64,000 bases of DNA. Source: Streptomyces goshikiensis (GTDB taxonomy: Bacteria; Actinomycetota; Actinomycetes; Streptomycetales; Streptomycetaceae). A program made the position numbers and the translations under genes. Where the stretch lies: positions 744,001 to 808,000 of the forward strand of contig NZ_BMVE01000001.1 in assembly GCF_014650555.1 (NCBI RefSeq), written 5' to 3'. Below, piece after piece: positions 35,320 to 44,526 of this stretch (position 1 is the stretch's first letter; the number at the start of each line of letters is the position of its first letter). The notes beneath the pieces were generated by a model. The model saw only the letters and a program-made list of their open reading frames with translations. It did no database searches and had not been told where the DNA came from.

Positions 35320-36477
35320 CTAGCCCAGGGCCTGGGTGAGGTCCGCGAGGAGGTCGTCGGCGTTCTCGATGCCGACGGAGATGCGGACCAGGTCGCCCGG
35401 GACCTCCAGGACCGAACCGGCCACCGAGGCGTGGGTCATGCGGCCCGGGTGCTCGATGAGGGACTCGACGCCGCCGAGGGACTCGCCCAGGGTGAACAGC
35501 TTGGCGCGGTTGCAGACCTCGACGGCCGCCTCTTCGCCGCCGGCGACCTGGAAGGAGATCATGCCGCCGAAGGAACGCATCTGCTTGGCGGCGATGTCAT
35601 GGCCCGGGTGGTCGGGCAGGCCCGGGTAGAGGACCTTCGTGACCTTCGGGTGGCGGGTCAGCATGTCGGCGACCTTCGTCGCGTTGTCCGAGTGCCGGTC
35701 CATGCGCACGGCCAGCGTCTTGATGCCGCGCAGCACGATCCAGGAGTCGAAGGGACCGGCGACCGCGCCCATCGCGTTCTGGTGGTAGGCCAGTTCCTCG
35801 CCGACCGCCGCGTCGGCGGCGATCAGCGCGCCGCCGACCACGTCGGAGTGGCCGCCCATGTACTTGGTCAGCGAGTGCACGACCACGTCCGCGCCGAGCG
35901 CGAGGGGCTGCTGGAGGTAGGGGGAGGCGAAGGTGTTGTCGACGACCAGCTTGGCGCCGGCCGACCGCGCGATGTCGGCGACGACGGCGATGTCGGTGAT
36001 GCCGAGCAGCGGGTTGGAGGGGGTCTCGACCCAGATGACCTTCGTCTTCGGGGTGAGGGCGGCCCGTACGGACGCCGGGTCGGAGGTGTCGGCCACCGAC
36101 CACTCCACGCCCCAGCGGGAGACGACCTTGGCGAAGAGGCGGAACGTGCCGCCGTACGCGTCGTTCGGGATGACCACGTGGTCGCCCGGGGAGAGCAGCG
36201 TACGCAGCAGGCAGTCCTCGGCGGCGAGCCCGGACGCGAAGGCGAGGCCGCGCCGGCCGCCCTCCAGCGCCGCGAGGTTCTCCTCCAGCGCGGTCCGGGT
36301 CGGGTTGCCGCTGCGGCTGTACTCGTAACCGCCGCGCAGCCCGCCGACGCCGTCCTGCTTGTAGGTGGACACCTGGTAGATGGGCGGTACGACCGCGCCC
36401 GTCAGCGGGTCCGCGGTGTTGCCCGCGTGGATCGCGCGGGTCTCGAAGCTCTGGTGCTCGTGGCTGTCGTCGCTCAT
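35320..36477 (-). CDS. metB: Cystathionine gamma-synthase
   Basis: 385 residues, Cys/Met metabolism PLP family. Features: FETRAIHAGN, PPIYQVSTYKQDGVGGLRGGYEYSRSGNPTR, ASGLAAEDCLL, the PLP lysine in VVHSLTKYMGGHSDVVGG, and the C-terminal FTLGESLGGVESLIEHPGRMTHAS. It condenses O-acyl-homoserine with cysteine to cystathionine (some homologues also act as gamma-lyase). On the minus strand TAGCAT (36489-36484) lies 6 nt before the ATG without a ribosome binding site, so the transcript is probably leaderless. Divergent from the paralogous membrane-protein genes. Confidence 0.93.
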   Translation of the reverse strand: MSDDSHEHQSFETRAIHAGNTADPLTGAVVPPIYQVSTYKQDGVGGLRGGYEYSRSGNPTRTALEENLAALEGGRRGLAFASGLAAEDCLLRTLLSPGDHVVIPNDAYGGTFRLFAKVVSRWGVEWSVADTSDPASVRAALTPKTKVIWVETPSNPLLGITDIAVVADIARSAGAKLVVDNTFASPYLQQPLALGADVVVHSLTKYMGGHSDVVGGALIAADAAVGEELAYHQNAMGAVAGPFDSWIVLRGIKTLAVRMDRHSDNATKVADMLTRHPKVTKVLYPGLPDHPGHDIAAKQMRSFGGMISFQVAGGEEAAVEVCNRAKLFTLGESLGGVESLIEHPGRMTHASVAGSVLEVPGDLVRISVGIENADDLLADLTQALG

Positions 36478-36545
36478 GGGCTGATGCTATGCCCCGTCGT
36501 CCGGGCATTGGCCTTCGGCCGGGTGCGTCTGGTTCGCTTGGGGCC

Positions 36546-37649
36546 ATGGAGATTCTCTGGATCCTGATCGCGATGGCCATGCTCGTGGTCATCATGGGGC
36601 CGTACCTGAGGCGCAGGCGCGCCGGCATCCGCCTCGCCGTCCCCGGCAGCAGCGACGCGGCGGACCCGGAGAACTACGGCTTCGCCCGCCAGGAGCAGCT
36701 CGACATCCGCGTCCCCGGGCCCGACGAGGACCTGATGGACGCCCTGGAGAACGTCCGGCGCACCGGGCAGTGGCAGGCGGCCTCGCAGCTGCTGGCCGGG
36801 ACCCCGAGGCAGGGCGAGCGGCGCTGGCAGCGCGTGCAGGCCTTCGGCGGCGCGGCGGCGCTGGAGCTGGTGGAGCAGCCCGGCACCGGCGCCCCGTGGC
36901 TGAAGGCGTGGCGGCTGGAGGCGGAGAAGGACCCGGGCGGCGCGCAGGTGCACGCGGAGCTGCTGGTGCAGCAGGCCTGGCGGGCCTCGGGCGGGGTCGG
37001 CTCGGCCGACCACCGGATCATCCTGGAGGAGGCCCGCGAGGCCTGCCGCAAGGCCGCGCTGCTGGCGCCGGGGGACCCGGTCCCGTACATCACGGAGCTC
37101 GCGGTCGCGCGGGCGCTGGGGTATTCGGAGGCGGAGTTCGACGCGCTCTGGGCGAAGATCATCGACCGGGCGCCGGAGCACATGGGCGCGCACCTGGCGG
37201 CCCTGCACTACTGGTGCGAGAAGTGGCACGGCTCGCGGGAGAAGGCGGACGCGTTCGCGCAGACGGCGGCCGCCCGGGCGCCGCGGGGCTCGCTGCTGGC
37301 GGCGCTGCCGCTGTTCGCGGTGTACGAGCACGTCCCGGAGGTGGTGCTGACGAACTTCTGGGGCAGCGCGACCGTGACGCGGGCGGTGGAGGGCGCGCTG
37401 TACGCGGTGGGCACCGCGCGCCCGGACGACCCGATGTCGGCGCACGTACGGCACATGCTGCTGTGGTGCCTGGTGCCGATGGGGCGCTGGGCGGAGGCGA
37501 TGGAGCAGGTGCGCCACGTGGACGGCTACGTGGGCGCGCTGCCGTGGTCCTTCTCGGACGACCCGGCGGAGATGTACGCGGTCTACCGCGCCCTGGCGGT
37601 GGCGGGCTACGAGGCGAACGGCGGGTCCCCGGCGACGCTGCCGCTGTGA
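36546..37649 (+). CDS. Membrane-anchored YWCEKWHGS protein, paralogue 1
   Basis: 367 residues. An N-terminal membrane anchor MEILWILIAMAMLVVIMGPYLRRRR is followed by a large helical cytosolic domain. Conserved blocks: QWQAASQLLAG, RRWQRVQAFGG, DPVPYITELAVARALGYSEAEFDALWAKI, HLAALHYWCEKWHGSREKADAFA, VRHMLLWCLVPMGRW and EQVRHVDGYVGALPWSF. These are shared in the same order with the protein at 37901. The layout resembles DUF4034-type proteins; the helical pairs look TPR-like. Start ATG 36546 is where the hydrophobic anchor begins. Function unknown. Confidence 0.75.
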   Translation: MEILWILIAMAMLVVIMGPYLRRRRAGIRLAVPGSSDAADPENYGFARQEQLDIRVPGPDEDLMDALENVRRTGQWQAASQLLAGTPRQGERRWQRVQAFGGAAALELVEQPGTGAPWLKAWRLEAEKDPGGAQVHAELLVQQAWRASGGVGSADHRIILEEAREACRKAALLAPGDPVPYITELAVARALGYSEAEFDALWAKIIDRAPEHMGAHLAALHYWCEKWHGSREKADAFAQTAAARAPRGSLLAALPLFAVYEHVPEVVLTNFWGSATVTRAVEGALYAVGTARPDDPMSAHVRHMLLWCLVPMGRWAEAMEQVRHVDGYVGALPWSFSDDPAEMYAVYRALAVAGYEANGGSPATLPL

Positions 37650-37769
37650 CGCCCCGGCCCCGGCGCCCGGCCCCGGCGAACGGGCTCTGCCGACCCGGCC
37701 CCCACGGGGCAAAACCACAGCTCATAGGGTGCGCGTAACAACGCACCAGCCCGTGGGGGGATCTTTCAT

Positions 37770-37904
37770 ATGGGCGCAACCTTGCGCGCCGAGCGCGCTC
37801 CGGTCCTGCTCGCGGGTTTCCGCCCGCCCGGCCCCGTCCCGCCGGCGGCCCTCGCGGACCAGTCCGAGACCGAACCCCTGCGGAAGCCGGTGCTTGCCCC
37901 GTGA
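37770..37904 (+). CDS. 44-residue protein coupled to paralogue 2
   Basis: A small gene with GGGGGGATC 8-9 nt before ATG 37770. The product is MGATLRAERAPVLLAGFRPP, followed by GPVPPAALADQSETEPLRKP and a short end; it is Pro/Ala-rich and basic at the N-terminus. Its TGA (37902-37904) overlaps the GTG start of the next gene (37901) as GTGA, so ribosomes reaching its end can restart there. Codon use fits the organism. Either a functional peptide or a translational leader. Confidence 0.6.
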   Translation: MGATLRAERAPVLLAGFRPPGPVPPAALADQSETEPLRKPVLAP

Positions 37905-39040
37905 CCCTCCCGATCCTGCTCGGCGTGCTGCTGCTCGGCGCGCTGCTGCTCGCCGGCGCCGTGTACGCGCTGCGCGGCCTCCGCCCGGTCCGGGCCGTCA
38001 TCGGGGCCGGCGAGGCCGCAGAGGCCGCCGGGGCCGACGAGGCCGACCTGAAGTCCCGCCGGGCGGCGGAGGTGGTCGCGCTGGGCTTCGTACCGGAGGC
38101 GGAGCTCGACACCGCCCACCCGGCGCCCGTACCGGCGGAGCGGACCGCGGTCCTCGCGGCGCTGGCCGACGGGGACTGGGAGGTCGGCGCCGCCTACCTG
38201 AAGGCGGCCGGCCGGGACTGGGAGGAGCGCTGGCTGCGCGTGCGCGTGCTGGCCGGGGCGGCCGCCGGGGACGACGGCTGGCTCCGGGCCTGGCGCGAGG
38301 CCAAGCCCTCCCACCCGGCGCTCGCGCTGGTCGCCGCCGACACGGCCGTGGTGGTGGCGTGGAACGCGCGCGGCGAGGGGGCGGCCGGCGACATCGCCGA
38401 GGAGCGCCTCCGGACCTTCCACGACCTGCTGGAGAAGGCGAAGGCGGCCGCCCGCGAGGCCCAGCGGGTGGCGGACCCCGCGGACCCGGTCCCGTACATG
38501 GTCGAGCAGTCCGTCGGCATCGGCCTGGGCTACCCGCACGAGGACTACGAGCGGCTGTGGGCTCAGATCACGGCGCGCGGCCCGAAGGTGCTGACGGCGC
38601 ACACGCACGCCCTCCAGTACTGGTGCGAGAAGTGGCACGGCTCCCACGAGCTGGCGCTGTCCTTCGCCCGGGAGTCGGCGGCCGCCGGCGAGCCGGGCGA
38701 ACTGCTGACGCTGCTCCCGCTCCTCGCCTACTTCGAGCAGGACGCGCACGACCCGGAGCTGACCGCGGAGGTGTTCTACAAGGCGCCGGAGATCCGCGAG
38801 GCGGTGGACGCGGCGCTCGCCGACCTCGCGGCGGCCGACCCGGACGACCCGCGGGCCGTGCGGATGCGGCACATGCTGGCGTACCTGCTGTTCTGGCAGG
38901 ACCGGGACGCGGCGGCCGTCGAGCAGTTCCGGCACGTCGACGGGCACATCGGGGCGCCGCCGTGGTCGTACGCGGCCAGCCCGAGGTCCCGGTACGTGTA
39001 CGCGCGGGACTGGGCGGTACGGGTCACCGCGTTGGGCTGA
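37901..39040 (+). CDS. Membrane-anchored YWCEKWHGS protein, paralogue 2
   Basis: 379 residues with an N-terminal membrane span LPILLGVLLLGALLLAGAVYAL and a helical domain paralogous to the protein at 36546: DWEVGAAYLKAAGRDWEERWLRVRVLAG, DPVPYMVEQSVGIGLGYPHEDYERLWAQI, HALQYWCEKWHGSHELALSFA, VRMRHMLAYLLFWQDRDAAAVEQFRHVDGHIGAPPWSY. It begins at GTG 37901 without its own ribosome binding site; translation likely depends on the 44-codon gene upstream. The tandem paralogues suggest a duplicated module. Function unknown. Confidence 0.75.
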   Translation: MTLPILLGVLLLGALLLAGAVYALRGLRPVRAVIGAGEAAEAAGADEADLKSRRAAEVVALGFVPEAELDTAHPAPVPAERTAVLAALADGDWEVGAAYLKAAGRDWEERWLRVRVLAGAAAGDDGWLRAWREAKPSHPALALVAADTAVVVAWNARGEGAAGDIAEERLRTFHDLLEKAKAAAREAQRVADPADPVPYMVEQSVGIGLGYPHEDYERLWAQITARGPKVLTAHTHALQYWCEKWHGSHELALSFARESAAAGEPGELLTLLPLLAYFEQDAHDPELTAEVFYKAPEIREAVDAALADLAAADPDDPRAVRMRHMLAYLLFWQDRDAAAVEQFRHVDGHIGAPPWSYAASPRSRYVYARDWAVRVTALG

Positions 39041-39104
39041 GCGGACGGTCCGGGGAATCCCGGGCCGCCGTCTCCCGTTAACGGGAGACCACTAGGAGGG
39101 AATC

Positions 39105-39776
39105 ATGTTCTCGTACCGCCGCACGCCCGAGCTCCCCACCCGCGAGGAGGCCCTGACGGGCCGCGCGACCCCCCTGTTCGACCTCCCCGCCGTGCACACC
39201 GTCCTGGGCAACCCCCTCGCCGGCCCGTACCCGGCCGGGCTGCAGGTCGCGGACTTCGGCCTGGGCTGTTTCTGGGGCGCTGAGCGCAAGTTCTGGGAGA
39301 CCCCCGGGGTGTGGACGACGCTGGCCGGCTACCAGGGCGGCTTCACCGAGAACCCGACCTACGAGGAGGTCTGCTCCGGCATGACCGGCCACACGGAGGT
39401 CGTCCGCGTGGTCTTCGACCCGGAGCTGGTCCCGTACGCCACCCTGCTGAAGCTGTTCTGGGAGTCCCACAACCCGACCCAGGGCTTCCGCCAGGGCAAC
39501 GACGTGGGCACCCAGTACCGCTCGGCGGTCTACACCCACTCCCCCGCCCAGCAGGCGGAGGCCGAGGCCTCCCGCGCGGCCTACCAGCGCGTCCTCACCG
39601 GCGCGGGCCACGGGGAGATCACCACGGCGGTCCTCCCGGCCGCGGAGCGCCCCTTCTGGCCGGCGGAGGCCTACCACCAGCAGTACCTCGACAAGAACCC
39701 CGCGGGCTACTGCGGCATCGGCGGCACGGGCGTCTCCTGCCCGATCGGCGTGGCCCAGGCGCCGGCGGCCGAGTGA
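39105..39776 (+). CDS. msrA: Peptide-methionine (S)-S-oxide reductase
   Basis: 223 residues, MsrA family. The catalytic motif [15 protein letters not shown] holds C55, followed by [41 protein letters not shown] and [13 protein letters not shown]. Resolving cysteines appear in the C-terminal [17 protein letters not shown]. The ~45-residue N-terminal extension is common in actinobacterial MsrA. It repairs oxidised methionine using thioredoxin. AGGAGGGAATC precedes the ATG. Followed by a bidirectional hairpin. Confidence 0.95.
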   Translation: MFSYRRTPELPTREEALTGRATPLFDLPAVHTVLGNPLAGPYPAGLQVADFGLGCFWGAERKFWETPGVWTTLAGYQGGFTENPTYEEVCSGMTGHTEVVRVVFDPELVPYATLLKLFWESHNPTQGFRQGNDVGTQYRSAVYTHSPAQQAEAEASRAAYQRVLTGAGHGEITTAVLPAAERPFWPAEAYHQQYLDKNPAGYCGIGGTGVSCPIGVAQAPAAE

Positions 39777-39789
39777 GGTGACGCGCCCC

Positions 39790-39819
39790 CGCCCCGCCCA
39801 CTCTTCGGTGGGCGGGGCG
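39790..39819. terminator. Bidirectional terminator between msrA and adh
   Basis: CGCCCCGCCCAC (39790-39801) and GTGGGCGGGGCG (39808-39819) form a perfect 12-bp stem with a TCTTCG loop between two convergent genes. Confidence 0.8.
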
Positions 39820-39849
39820 GGTGCGGGGCGGTGTGCGGGGCGCCGGGGG

Positions 39850-40896
39850 TCAGATCGTCGAGGCGTCGATGACGAAGCGGTAGCGGACGTCGCTCGCCAG
39901 GACGCGCTCGTAGGCCTCGTTGACCTCGTCGGCGCGGATCAGCTCGATCTCCGAGCCGAGGCCGTGCTCGGCGCAGAAGTCCAGCATCTCCTGGGTCTCG
40001 GCGATGCCGCCGATCATCGAGCCGGCCAGGGTCTTGCGGCCGCCGATCACGGAGAACAGGTTCAGCGCGACCGGCTCCTCCGGGGCGCCCACGTTGACCA
40101 GCGCGCCGTCCACCCGCAGCAGGCCCAGGTACGCGCCCAGGTCCAGCGGCGCGGAGACCGTCGACAGGATCAGGTCGAAGCTGCCGGCGAGCTTCTCGAA
40201 GGTGGTCTCGTCGCTCGTGGCGTAGTAGTGCGAGGCGCCCAGCTTCAGGCCGTCCTCGCGCTTGCGCAGCGACTGCGACAGGACGGTGACCTCCGCGCCC
40301 AGGGCGTGCGCGATCTTCACGCCCATGTGGCCGAGGCCGCCCAGGCCGACCACCGCGACCTTCTTGCCCGGGCCCGCCTGCCAGTGCTTCAGCGGCGAGT
40401 AGAGGGTGATGCCCGCGCACAGCAGCGGGGCGGCGACGTCGAGGGCGAGGCCGTCGGGTATGCGGACGGTGTAGTTCTCGTCGACGACGATGTGCGACGA
40501 GTAGCCGCCGTACGTGCGCTCGCCCTGACGGTCGACGGCGTTGTAGGTGCCGGTGATGCCCTCGACGCAGTACTGCTCCTGCCCGGCCAGGCAGTACTCG
40601 CACGTCCGGCAGGTGTCGACGATGCAGCCGACGCCGACCCGGTCGCCGACCGCGAACCGCGTGACCTCCGGCCCGACTTCGGCGACGACACCGGCGATCT
40701 CGTGCCCCGGGACCATCGGGTACAGGCCCTCGCCCCAGCCGTCGCGGACCTGGTGGATGTCGGAGTGGCAGATGCCGGCGTACTTGATGTCGATGAGCAC
40801 GTCGTGCGCGCCGACCGGCCGGCGCGGCACGGTGGTGCGCTCCAGCGGGGCCTTCGCGGCCGGTGCGGCGTAGGCGGCGACCTGGGTGACGGTCAT
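39850..40896 (-). CDS. Zinc-dependent NAD(P) alcohol dehydrogenase (cinnamyl-alcohol type)
   Basis: 348 residues, MDR superfamily. Catalytic zinc site: [10 protein letters not shown] and [13 protein letters not shown]; structural zinc lobe: [15 protein letters not shown] (four Cys); cofactor fold [22 protein letters not shown]. The sequence pattern fits the YahK/CAD-type aldehyde reductases, which are usually NADP-dependent and broad in substrate. It is divergent from an MmyB-type regulator gene, an arrangement often seen for this regulator family, suggesting local control. ATG 40896 follows GGAGCACCCCC. Confidence 0.92.
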   Translation of the reverse strand: MTVTQVAAYAAPAAKAPLERTTVPRRPVGAHDVLIDIKYAGICHSDIHQVRDGWGEGLYPMVPGHEIAGVVAEVGPEVTRFAVGDRVGVGCIVDTCRTCEYCLAGQEQYCVEGITGTYNAVDRQGERTYGGYSSHIVVDENYTVRIPDGLALDVAAPLLCAGITLYSPLKHWQAGPGKKVAVVGLGGLGHMGVKIAHALGAEVTVLSQSLRKREDGLKLGASHYYATSDETTFEKLAGSFDLILSTVSAPLDLGAYLGLLRVDGALVNVGAPEEPVALNLFSVIGGRKTLAGSMIGGIAETQEMLDFCAEHGLGSEIELIRADEVNEAYERVLASDVRYRFVIDASTI

Positions 40897-41059
40897 GGGG
40901 GTGCTCCTCGGGGTGTGGCCATGGGTGGTGCCGTGCCAACGATGCCCGGCCCCGGGCGGGCTTCCCAGACCCCTGTCCTGCCTATGACCGGCGTTCCTAC
41001 CACTGGCGGGGTCAGGAACAAGCCGCCGCGGGCCATCCCGGGCCGGGGATAATCGGGGC

Positions 41060-42010
41060 ATGGACCAGCGTGATCAGCGAGCCGAACTGGGCGAGTTCCT
41101 CCGCTCCCGCCGGGCGCGGCTGCGCCCCGAGGACGTGGGCCTGCCGGACTACGGGCGCCACCGCCGGGTGCCCGGGCTGCGCCGGGAGGAGCTGGCCCAG
41201 CTGGCGGGGGTCTCCGTCGCGTACTACACGCGGCTGGAGCAGGGCCACGGCCAGAACGTGTCGGCGGAGGTCCTGGACTCGATCGCGCGGGCGCTGCGCC
41301 TGGACGGCACGGAGTCGGCGCACCTGACCCACCTGGCGAGCCCGCGCACCCGGATGCGCCGCCCCTACGCCCGGACGGAACAGGTCCGGCCGGAGCTGCG
41401 GGCCCTCATGGACGCGATGGAGGGCGTACCGGCGTACCTGGTGGGGCGGCGGCTGGACGTCATCGCCTGGAACGGGCTGGGCGCGGCGGTCTTCGGGGAC
41501 TTCGGCGCGCTGCCGCCGCAGGAGCGCAACCTCGTCCGGCAGGTGTTCCTGGACGAGGCGATGGGAGAGCTGTACCGGGACTGGGAGTGCCGGGCCTGCC
41601 AGGTGGTGAGCAATCTGCGGATCTACGCCGGCCGGCACGCGGAGGACGAGCAGCTGTCGGCGCTGGTCGGGGAGCTGTCGGTGAAGAGCCAGCGGTTCCG
41701 CGAGCTGTGGGCGGCGCACACGCTGGCGGACAACAAGACGCGCGGGGTGATGGAGCTGCGGCACCCGGTGGTGGGCGAGCTGGACCTGGCCTTCGAGACC
41801 CTGGCCCTGCCCGACGGCTCGGCGCAGTCCCTGGTCGCCTTCCACGCGCCCCCGGGCTCCCCCTCGGCGGACGCCCTGCGCCTGCTGGCCTCCTGGTCGG
41901 CGCCGGCGGCCGGCTCCGCCTCCTCGGGCTCCTCGGCCTCCTCCGGCGCCTCGGAACAGCCCGCCGGGCGCGCGACGAAGCCCCCCGGCTCCGGCCCCGT
42001 CAGGGCCTGA
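41060..42010 (+). CDS. HTH-XRE regulator with MmyB-like ligand-binding domain
   Basis: 316 residues. The N-terminal XRE helix-turn-helix is in [64 protein letters not shown]. The MmyB PAS-like domain follows ([85 protein letters not shown]), known to bind fatty-acid-like ligands in one homologue. A Ser/Ala-rich tail ends it. GATAAT (41048-41053) is 6 nt before the ATG, so it is leaderless. Divergent from the alcohol dehydrogenase it may control. Confidence 0.92.
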   Translation: MDQRDQRAELGEFLRSRRARLRPEDVGLPDYGRHRRVPGLRREELAQLAGVSVAYYTRLEQGHGQNVSAEVLDSIARALRLDGTESAHLTHLASPRTRMRRPYARTEQVRPELRALMDAMEGVPAYLVGRRLDVIAWNGLGAAVFGDFGALPPQERNLVRQVFLDEAMGELYRDWECRACQVVSNLRIYAGRHAEDEQLSALVGELSVKSQRFRELWAAHTLADNKTRGVMELRHPVVGELDLAFETLALPDGSAQSLVAFHAPPGSPSADALRLLASWSAPAAGSASSGSSASSGASEQPAGRATKPPGSGPVRA

Positions 42011-42077
42011 GCCGGAACACCGCCCGCCAGGCGCCCGCTTCGGCGCCGGAGGGCGGCGCGGCCACCCGGAAACGACG

Positions 42078-42110
42078 GACGGCGGGGACCCCCAGGGGGT
42101 CCCCGCCGTC
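42078..42110. terminator. Bidirectional terminator between mmyB-like and L,D-transpeptidase genes
   Basis: GACGGCGGGGACCCCC (42078-42093) and GGGGGTCCCCGCCGTC (42095-42110) form a near-continuous palindrome between convergent genes. Confidence 0.8.
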
Positions 42111-42127
42111 ACCGCTCACGGATGGTG

Positions 42128-43387
42128 TCAGGCGGCCGAGCCGGCCTTCCAGTCCGCCCAGCTCAGGTTCCAGCCGTTGAGGCCGTTCTCCGGCTTGATG
42201 GTCTTGTCCGGGGAGTTCACCACGGTGACCACGTCGCCGATGAGCGAGTTGTCGAAGAACCACGCGGCGGGCTGGCTCGGGTCGTTCGCGCCCTGCTTGT
42301 CGTTCAGGCCGACGCAGCCGTGGCTGGTGTTGGCCGAGCCGAACACCGAGTCGGGGCCCCAGTAGTTGCCGTGGATGAAGGTGCCGGAGTTCGACAGCCG
42401 CATCGCGTGCGGGACGTCCTTGATGTCGTACTCGCCCTTGCCGTCACCGTCGGTGAAGCCGACCGTGGCGCCGTTCATCCGGGTCTCCTTGAACTTCTCG
42501 GAGATCACCATCTGGCCGTTGTACGTCGGGTTCGCCGGGGAGCCCGCCGAGATCGGGATGGTCTTGAGGACCGCGCCGTCCCGGGTGACGGTCATCTTCT
42601 TCGTCTTCGCGTCGACCGTGGAGACCTGGCTCCGGCCGATCTTGAAGTTGACCGTCTTGTTCTGGACGCCCGCGATGCCCGGCGCGCCCTGCACGCCCTG
42701 GAGCGCGAGCTTCAGGGTGACGGTGGAGTTCGCCTTCCAGTACTCCTCCGGGCGGAAGTCCAGACGCTGCTCGCCGAACCAGTGGCCCACGACCTCCTGG
42801 CCGCTGCTGGAGGAGACGTTGATGGCCGCCTGGACGGCCTTCTTGTCCTTGATCGGCTTGTTGAACGTGATCGAGACCGGCATGCCCACGCCGACGGTCT
42901 GATCGGCCTCCGGCACGAACGAGCCGACGAAGGTGTTCTCCGGGGAGAGGGTGGTGAAGGAGGCGTTCTCGTGCGCCTCCTTGCCCTCGGTGTCCTTCGC
43001 GGTCGCCGACAGGGCGTACTTCGTGGAGCGCTTCAGCGCGGCGTCCGGCTTCCAGGTCTTTCCGTCGGCGGCTATCTTGCCGGTCACGGCGGCGCCTTCG
43101 GAGGTCTTCAGCTCGACCTGGGTGAGCGTGCCGTCGGTGACCGCGACGGTCGTGCCCTCGTTCAGCGCGATGTTGGTCGCGCCGTCCTTGGGGGTGATGA
43201 CTATCTTCGCCTTCGAGGCGTCCTTGGCCGCCGCGGCGTCGACCTCCGCCTGGGACTTGGCGGTCGCCTCGCCGGCGCCCTTCGGGTCGTCTCCGCCGCC
43301 GTCGCACGCCGAAAGCACCAGCACGCCACCGAGTACGGCGGAGATGGCCACGAGGGACCTCCTCCGTCGCTTGCTGTCCGTCCTCAC
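42128..43387 (-). CDS. L,D-transpeptidase lipoprotein with Ig-like domains
   Basis: 419 residues. A lipoprotein signal with Arg-rich start and lipobox VLSAC (C28) is followed by an Ala/Lys linker, two Ig-like domains (about 60-240, KIVITPKDGATNIALNEGTTVAVTDG; TVGVGMPVSITFNKPIKDK) and a YkuD catalytic domain with HGNYWGPDSVFGSANTSHGCVGL (catalytic C358). Equivalent to mycobacterial Ldt enzymes: it forms 3-3 cross-links in peptidoglycan and can be insensitive to penicillins. Start GTG 43387 with GGAG 8 nt upstream. Anchored to the outer face of the membrane. Confidence 0.93.
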   Translation of the reverse strand: MRTDSKRRRRSLVAISAVLGGVLVLSACDGGGDDPKGAGEATAKSQAEVDAAAAKDASKAKIVITPKDGATNIALNEGTTVAVTDGTLTQVELKTSEGAAVTGKIAADGKTWKPDAALKRSTKYALSATAKDTEGKEAHENASFTTLSPENTFVGSFVPEADQTVGVGMPVSITFNKPIKDKKAVQAAINVSSSSGQEVVGHWFGEQRLDFRPEEYWKANSTVTLKLALQGVQGAPGIAGVQNKTVNFKIGRSQVSTVDAKTKKMTVTRDGAVLKTIPISAGSPANPTYNGQMVISEKFKETRMNGATVGFTDGDGKGEYDIKDVPHAMRLSNSGTFIHGNYWGPDSVFGSANTSHGCVGLNDKQGANDPSQPAAWFFDNSLIGDVVTVVNSPDKTIKPENGLNGWNLSWADWKAGSAA

Positions 43388-43542
43388 ACGTCACTCCATC
43401 GTTGCCGGAACCCCGAGAGCCCCCGGCTCGCGCCGGAAGGCATCCCCACCCGGCAGGGGGGTGCACCCCCCTGCCTCGTCCGACGACGCATGATCGGCCC
43501 GGGCCGGTTCCACATCCCGTTCGAATGTGGGCCACCGCACGG

Positions 43543-43881
43543 TCAGGCGTTGTCGGTCTCTTCTTCTTCCCCATCTTCCCCGTCCATGTCCCACTCCATG
43601 GACTCGGGGTCGTATTCGACGGGCTCGCTGCTCCAGGAGGCCTGTACGAGCTCCACTCCGGGGATGCCCGCGACCAGGTCAGTGGGGTCGATCAGGTAGG
43701 CGAGGGCCTCCGATTCGTCCTGCCGGACGGCGGACCCGGCGTGGCCGCGCTCCTCGTCGGGCATGAACTCGTCGGCCTTGATGTGTTCCAGCGCCGCTCC
43801 GGTGAGTGCCTCAGCGTCAGGCACCTCAAGCACCAAATCAACCTGGAGACGGACAAATCGTGATGCTTCAGAAGGGTTCAT
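43543..43881 (-). CDS. Acidic hypothetical protein
   Basis: 112 residues: an alpha/beta-looking N-terminal part (FVRLQVDLVLEVPDAEALTGAALEHI) and a very acidic end (EPVEYDPESMEWDMDGEDGEEEETDNA). No motif recognised. On the minus strand TACGCT (43894-43889) lies 7 nt before the ATG, the leaderless pattern, and no ribosome binding site is seen. Divergent from the LAxTG surface-protein gene. The acidic tail could mediate binding to a basic partner. Confidence 0.75.
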   Translation of the reverse strand: MNPSEASRFVRLQVDLVLEVPDAEALTGAALEHIKADEFMPDEERGHAGSAVRQDESEALAYLIDPTDLVAGIPGVELVQASWSSEPVEYDPESMEWDMDGEDGEEEETDNA

Positions 43882-43987
43882 ACAACGGAGCGTAAGCCCG
43901 TGGGACCCCCGACTTTCCCGCGACCCGCCCCTTTGCTTAGCATCACCGCACACGGCCAATTCGCTGCTGCACCAAGGGGGATCGCAC

Positions 43988-44440
43988 GTGTCCGCACGTC
44001 GACCGCTGCTCACCGCTCTGGGAGCGACCAGCCTCCTCGCCGCCCTCTGGTTCGTCCCCTCGGCGAACGCCACCGCCCCCGGGGACGCCGATACGCACAC
44101 CACTTTGAACGCGCTGACCACCCAGACCCTGGACGCCCCCGCCAACGATCCCGTCACCGCCCCCGCCGCCGGACCCGCCACGGATCCCGCCGCCGAGCCC
44201 GCCACCGATCCCACTGCCGGACCCGTCACGGATCCCGTAGCCGATCCCGTCACCGCCCCCGCCACCGATCCCGTCTCCGGGCCCGGCGCACCGGAGCCGC
44301 ACCCCGCGAGCGCGACCACGCTCGCGCTCGCCGACACCGGCGGGGTGGACACCACCCCGTACCTGCTGGGCGGCACGCTCTGCCTGGGCCTCGGCGCCGG
44401 GTTCGTGGCGTTCTCGGTACGCCGCTCCCAGGCCGGATAG
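43988..44440 (+). CDS. LAxTG-type sortase-anchored surface protein with Pro/Asp/Ala repeats
   Basis: 150 residues. Signal peptide (SARRPLLTALGATSLLAALWFVPSANA), then a low-complexity region of repeats such as DPVTAPAAGPATDPAAEPAT, the sorting motif LADTG (in TLALADTGG), a membrane span LLGGTLCLGLGAGFVAFSV and a positive tail RRSQAG. LAxTG motifs are the substrates of class E sortases in Streptomyces, so the protein is likely covalently wall-linked as a spacer or stalk. GTG 43988 follows AAGGGGGATC. No sortase gene is in the window. Confidence 0.75.
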   Translation: MSARRPLLTALGATSLLAALWFVPSANATAPGDADTHTTLNALTTQTLDAPANDPVTAPAAGPATDPAAEPATDPTAGPVTDPVADPVTAPATDPVSGPGAPEPHPASATTLALADTGGVDTTPYLLGGTLCLGLGAGFVAFSVRRSQAG

Positions 44441-44469
44441 CGGCCCGCGCGGGTCCCCGTACACGAAGG

Positions 44470-44507
44470 AAGGGCCGCCCCCGGGGATGATCCCGGGGGC
44501 GGCCCTT
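44470..44507. terminator. Bidirectional terminator between surface-protein gene and hutH
   Basis: AAGGGCCGCCCCCGGG (44470-44485) and CCCGGGGGCGGCCCTT (44492-44507) form a 16-bp perfect stem with a 6-nt loop; the stem is flanked by convergent stops. Confidence 0.85.
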
Positions 44508-44526
44508 TCCAGCGTCACGGGGCCGC

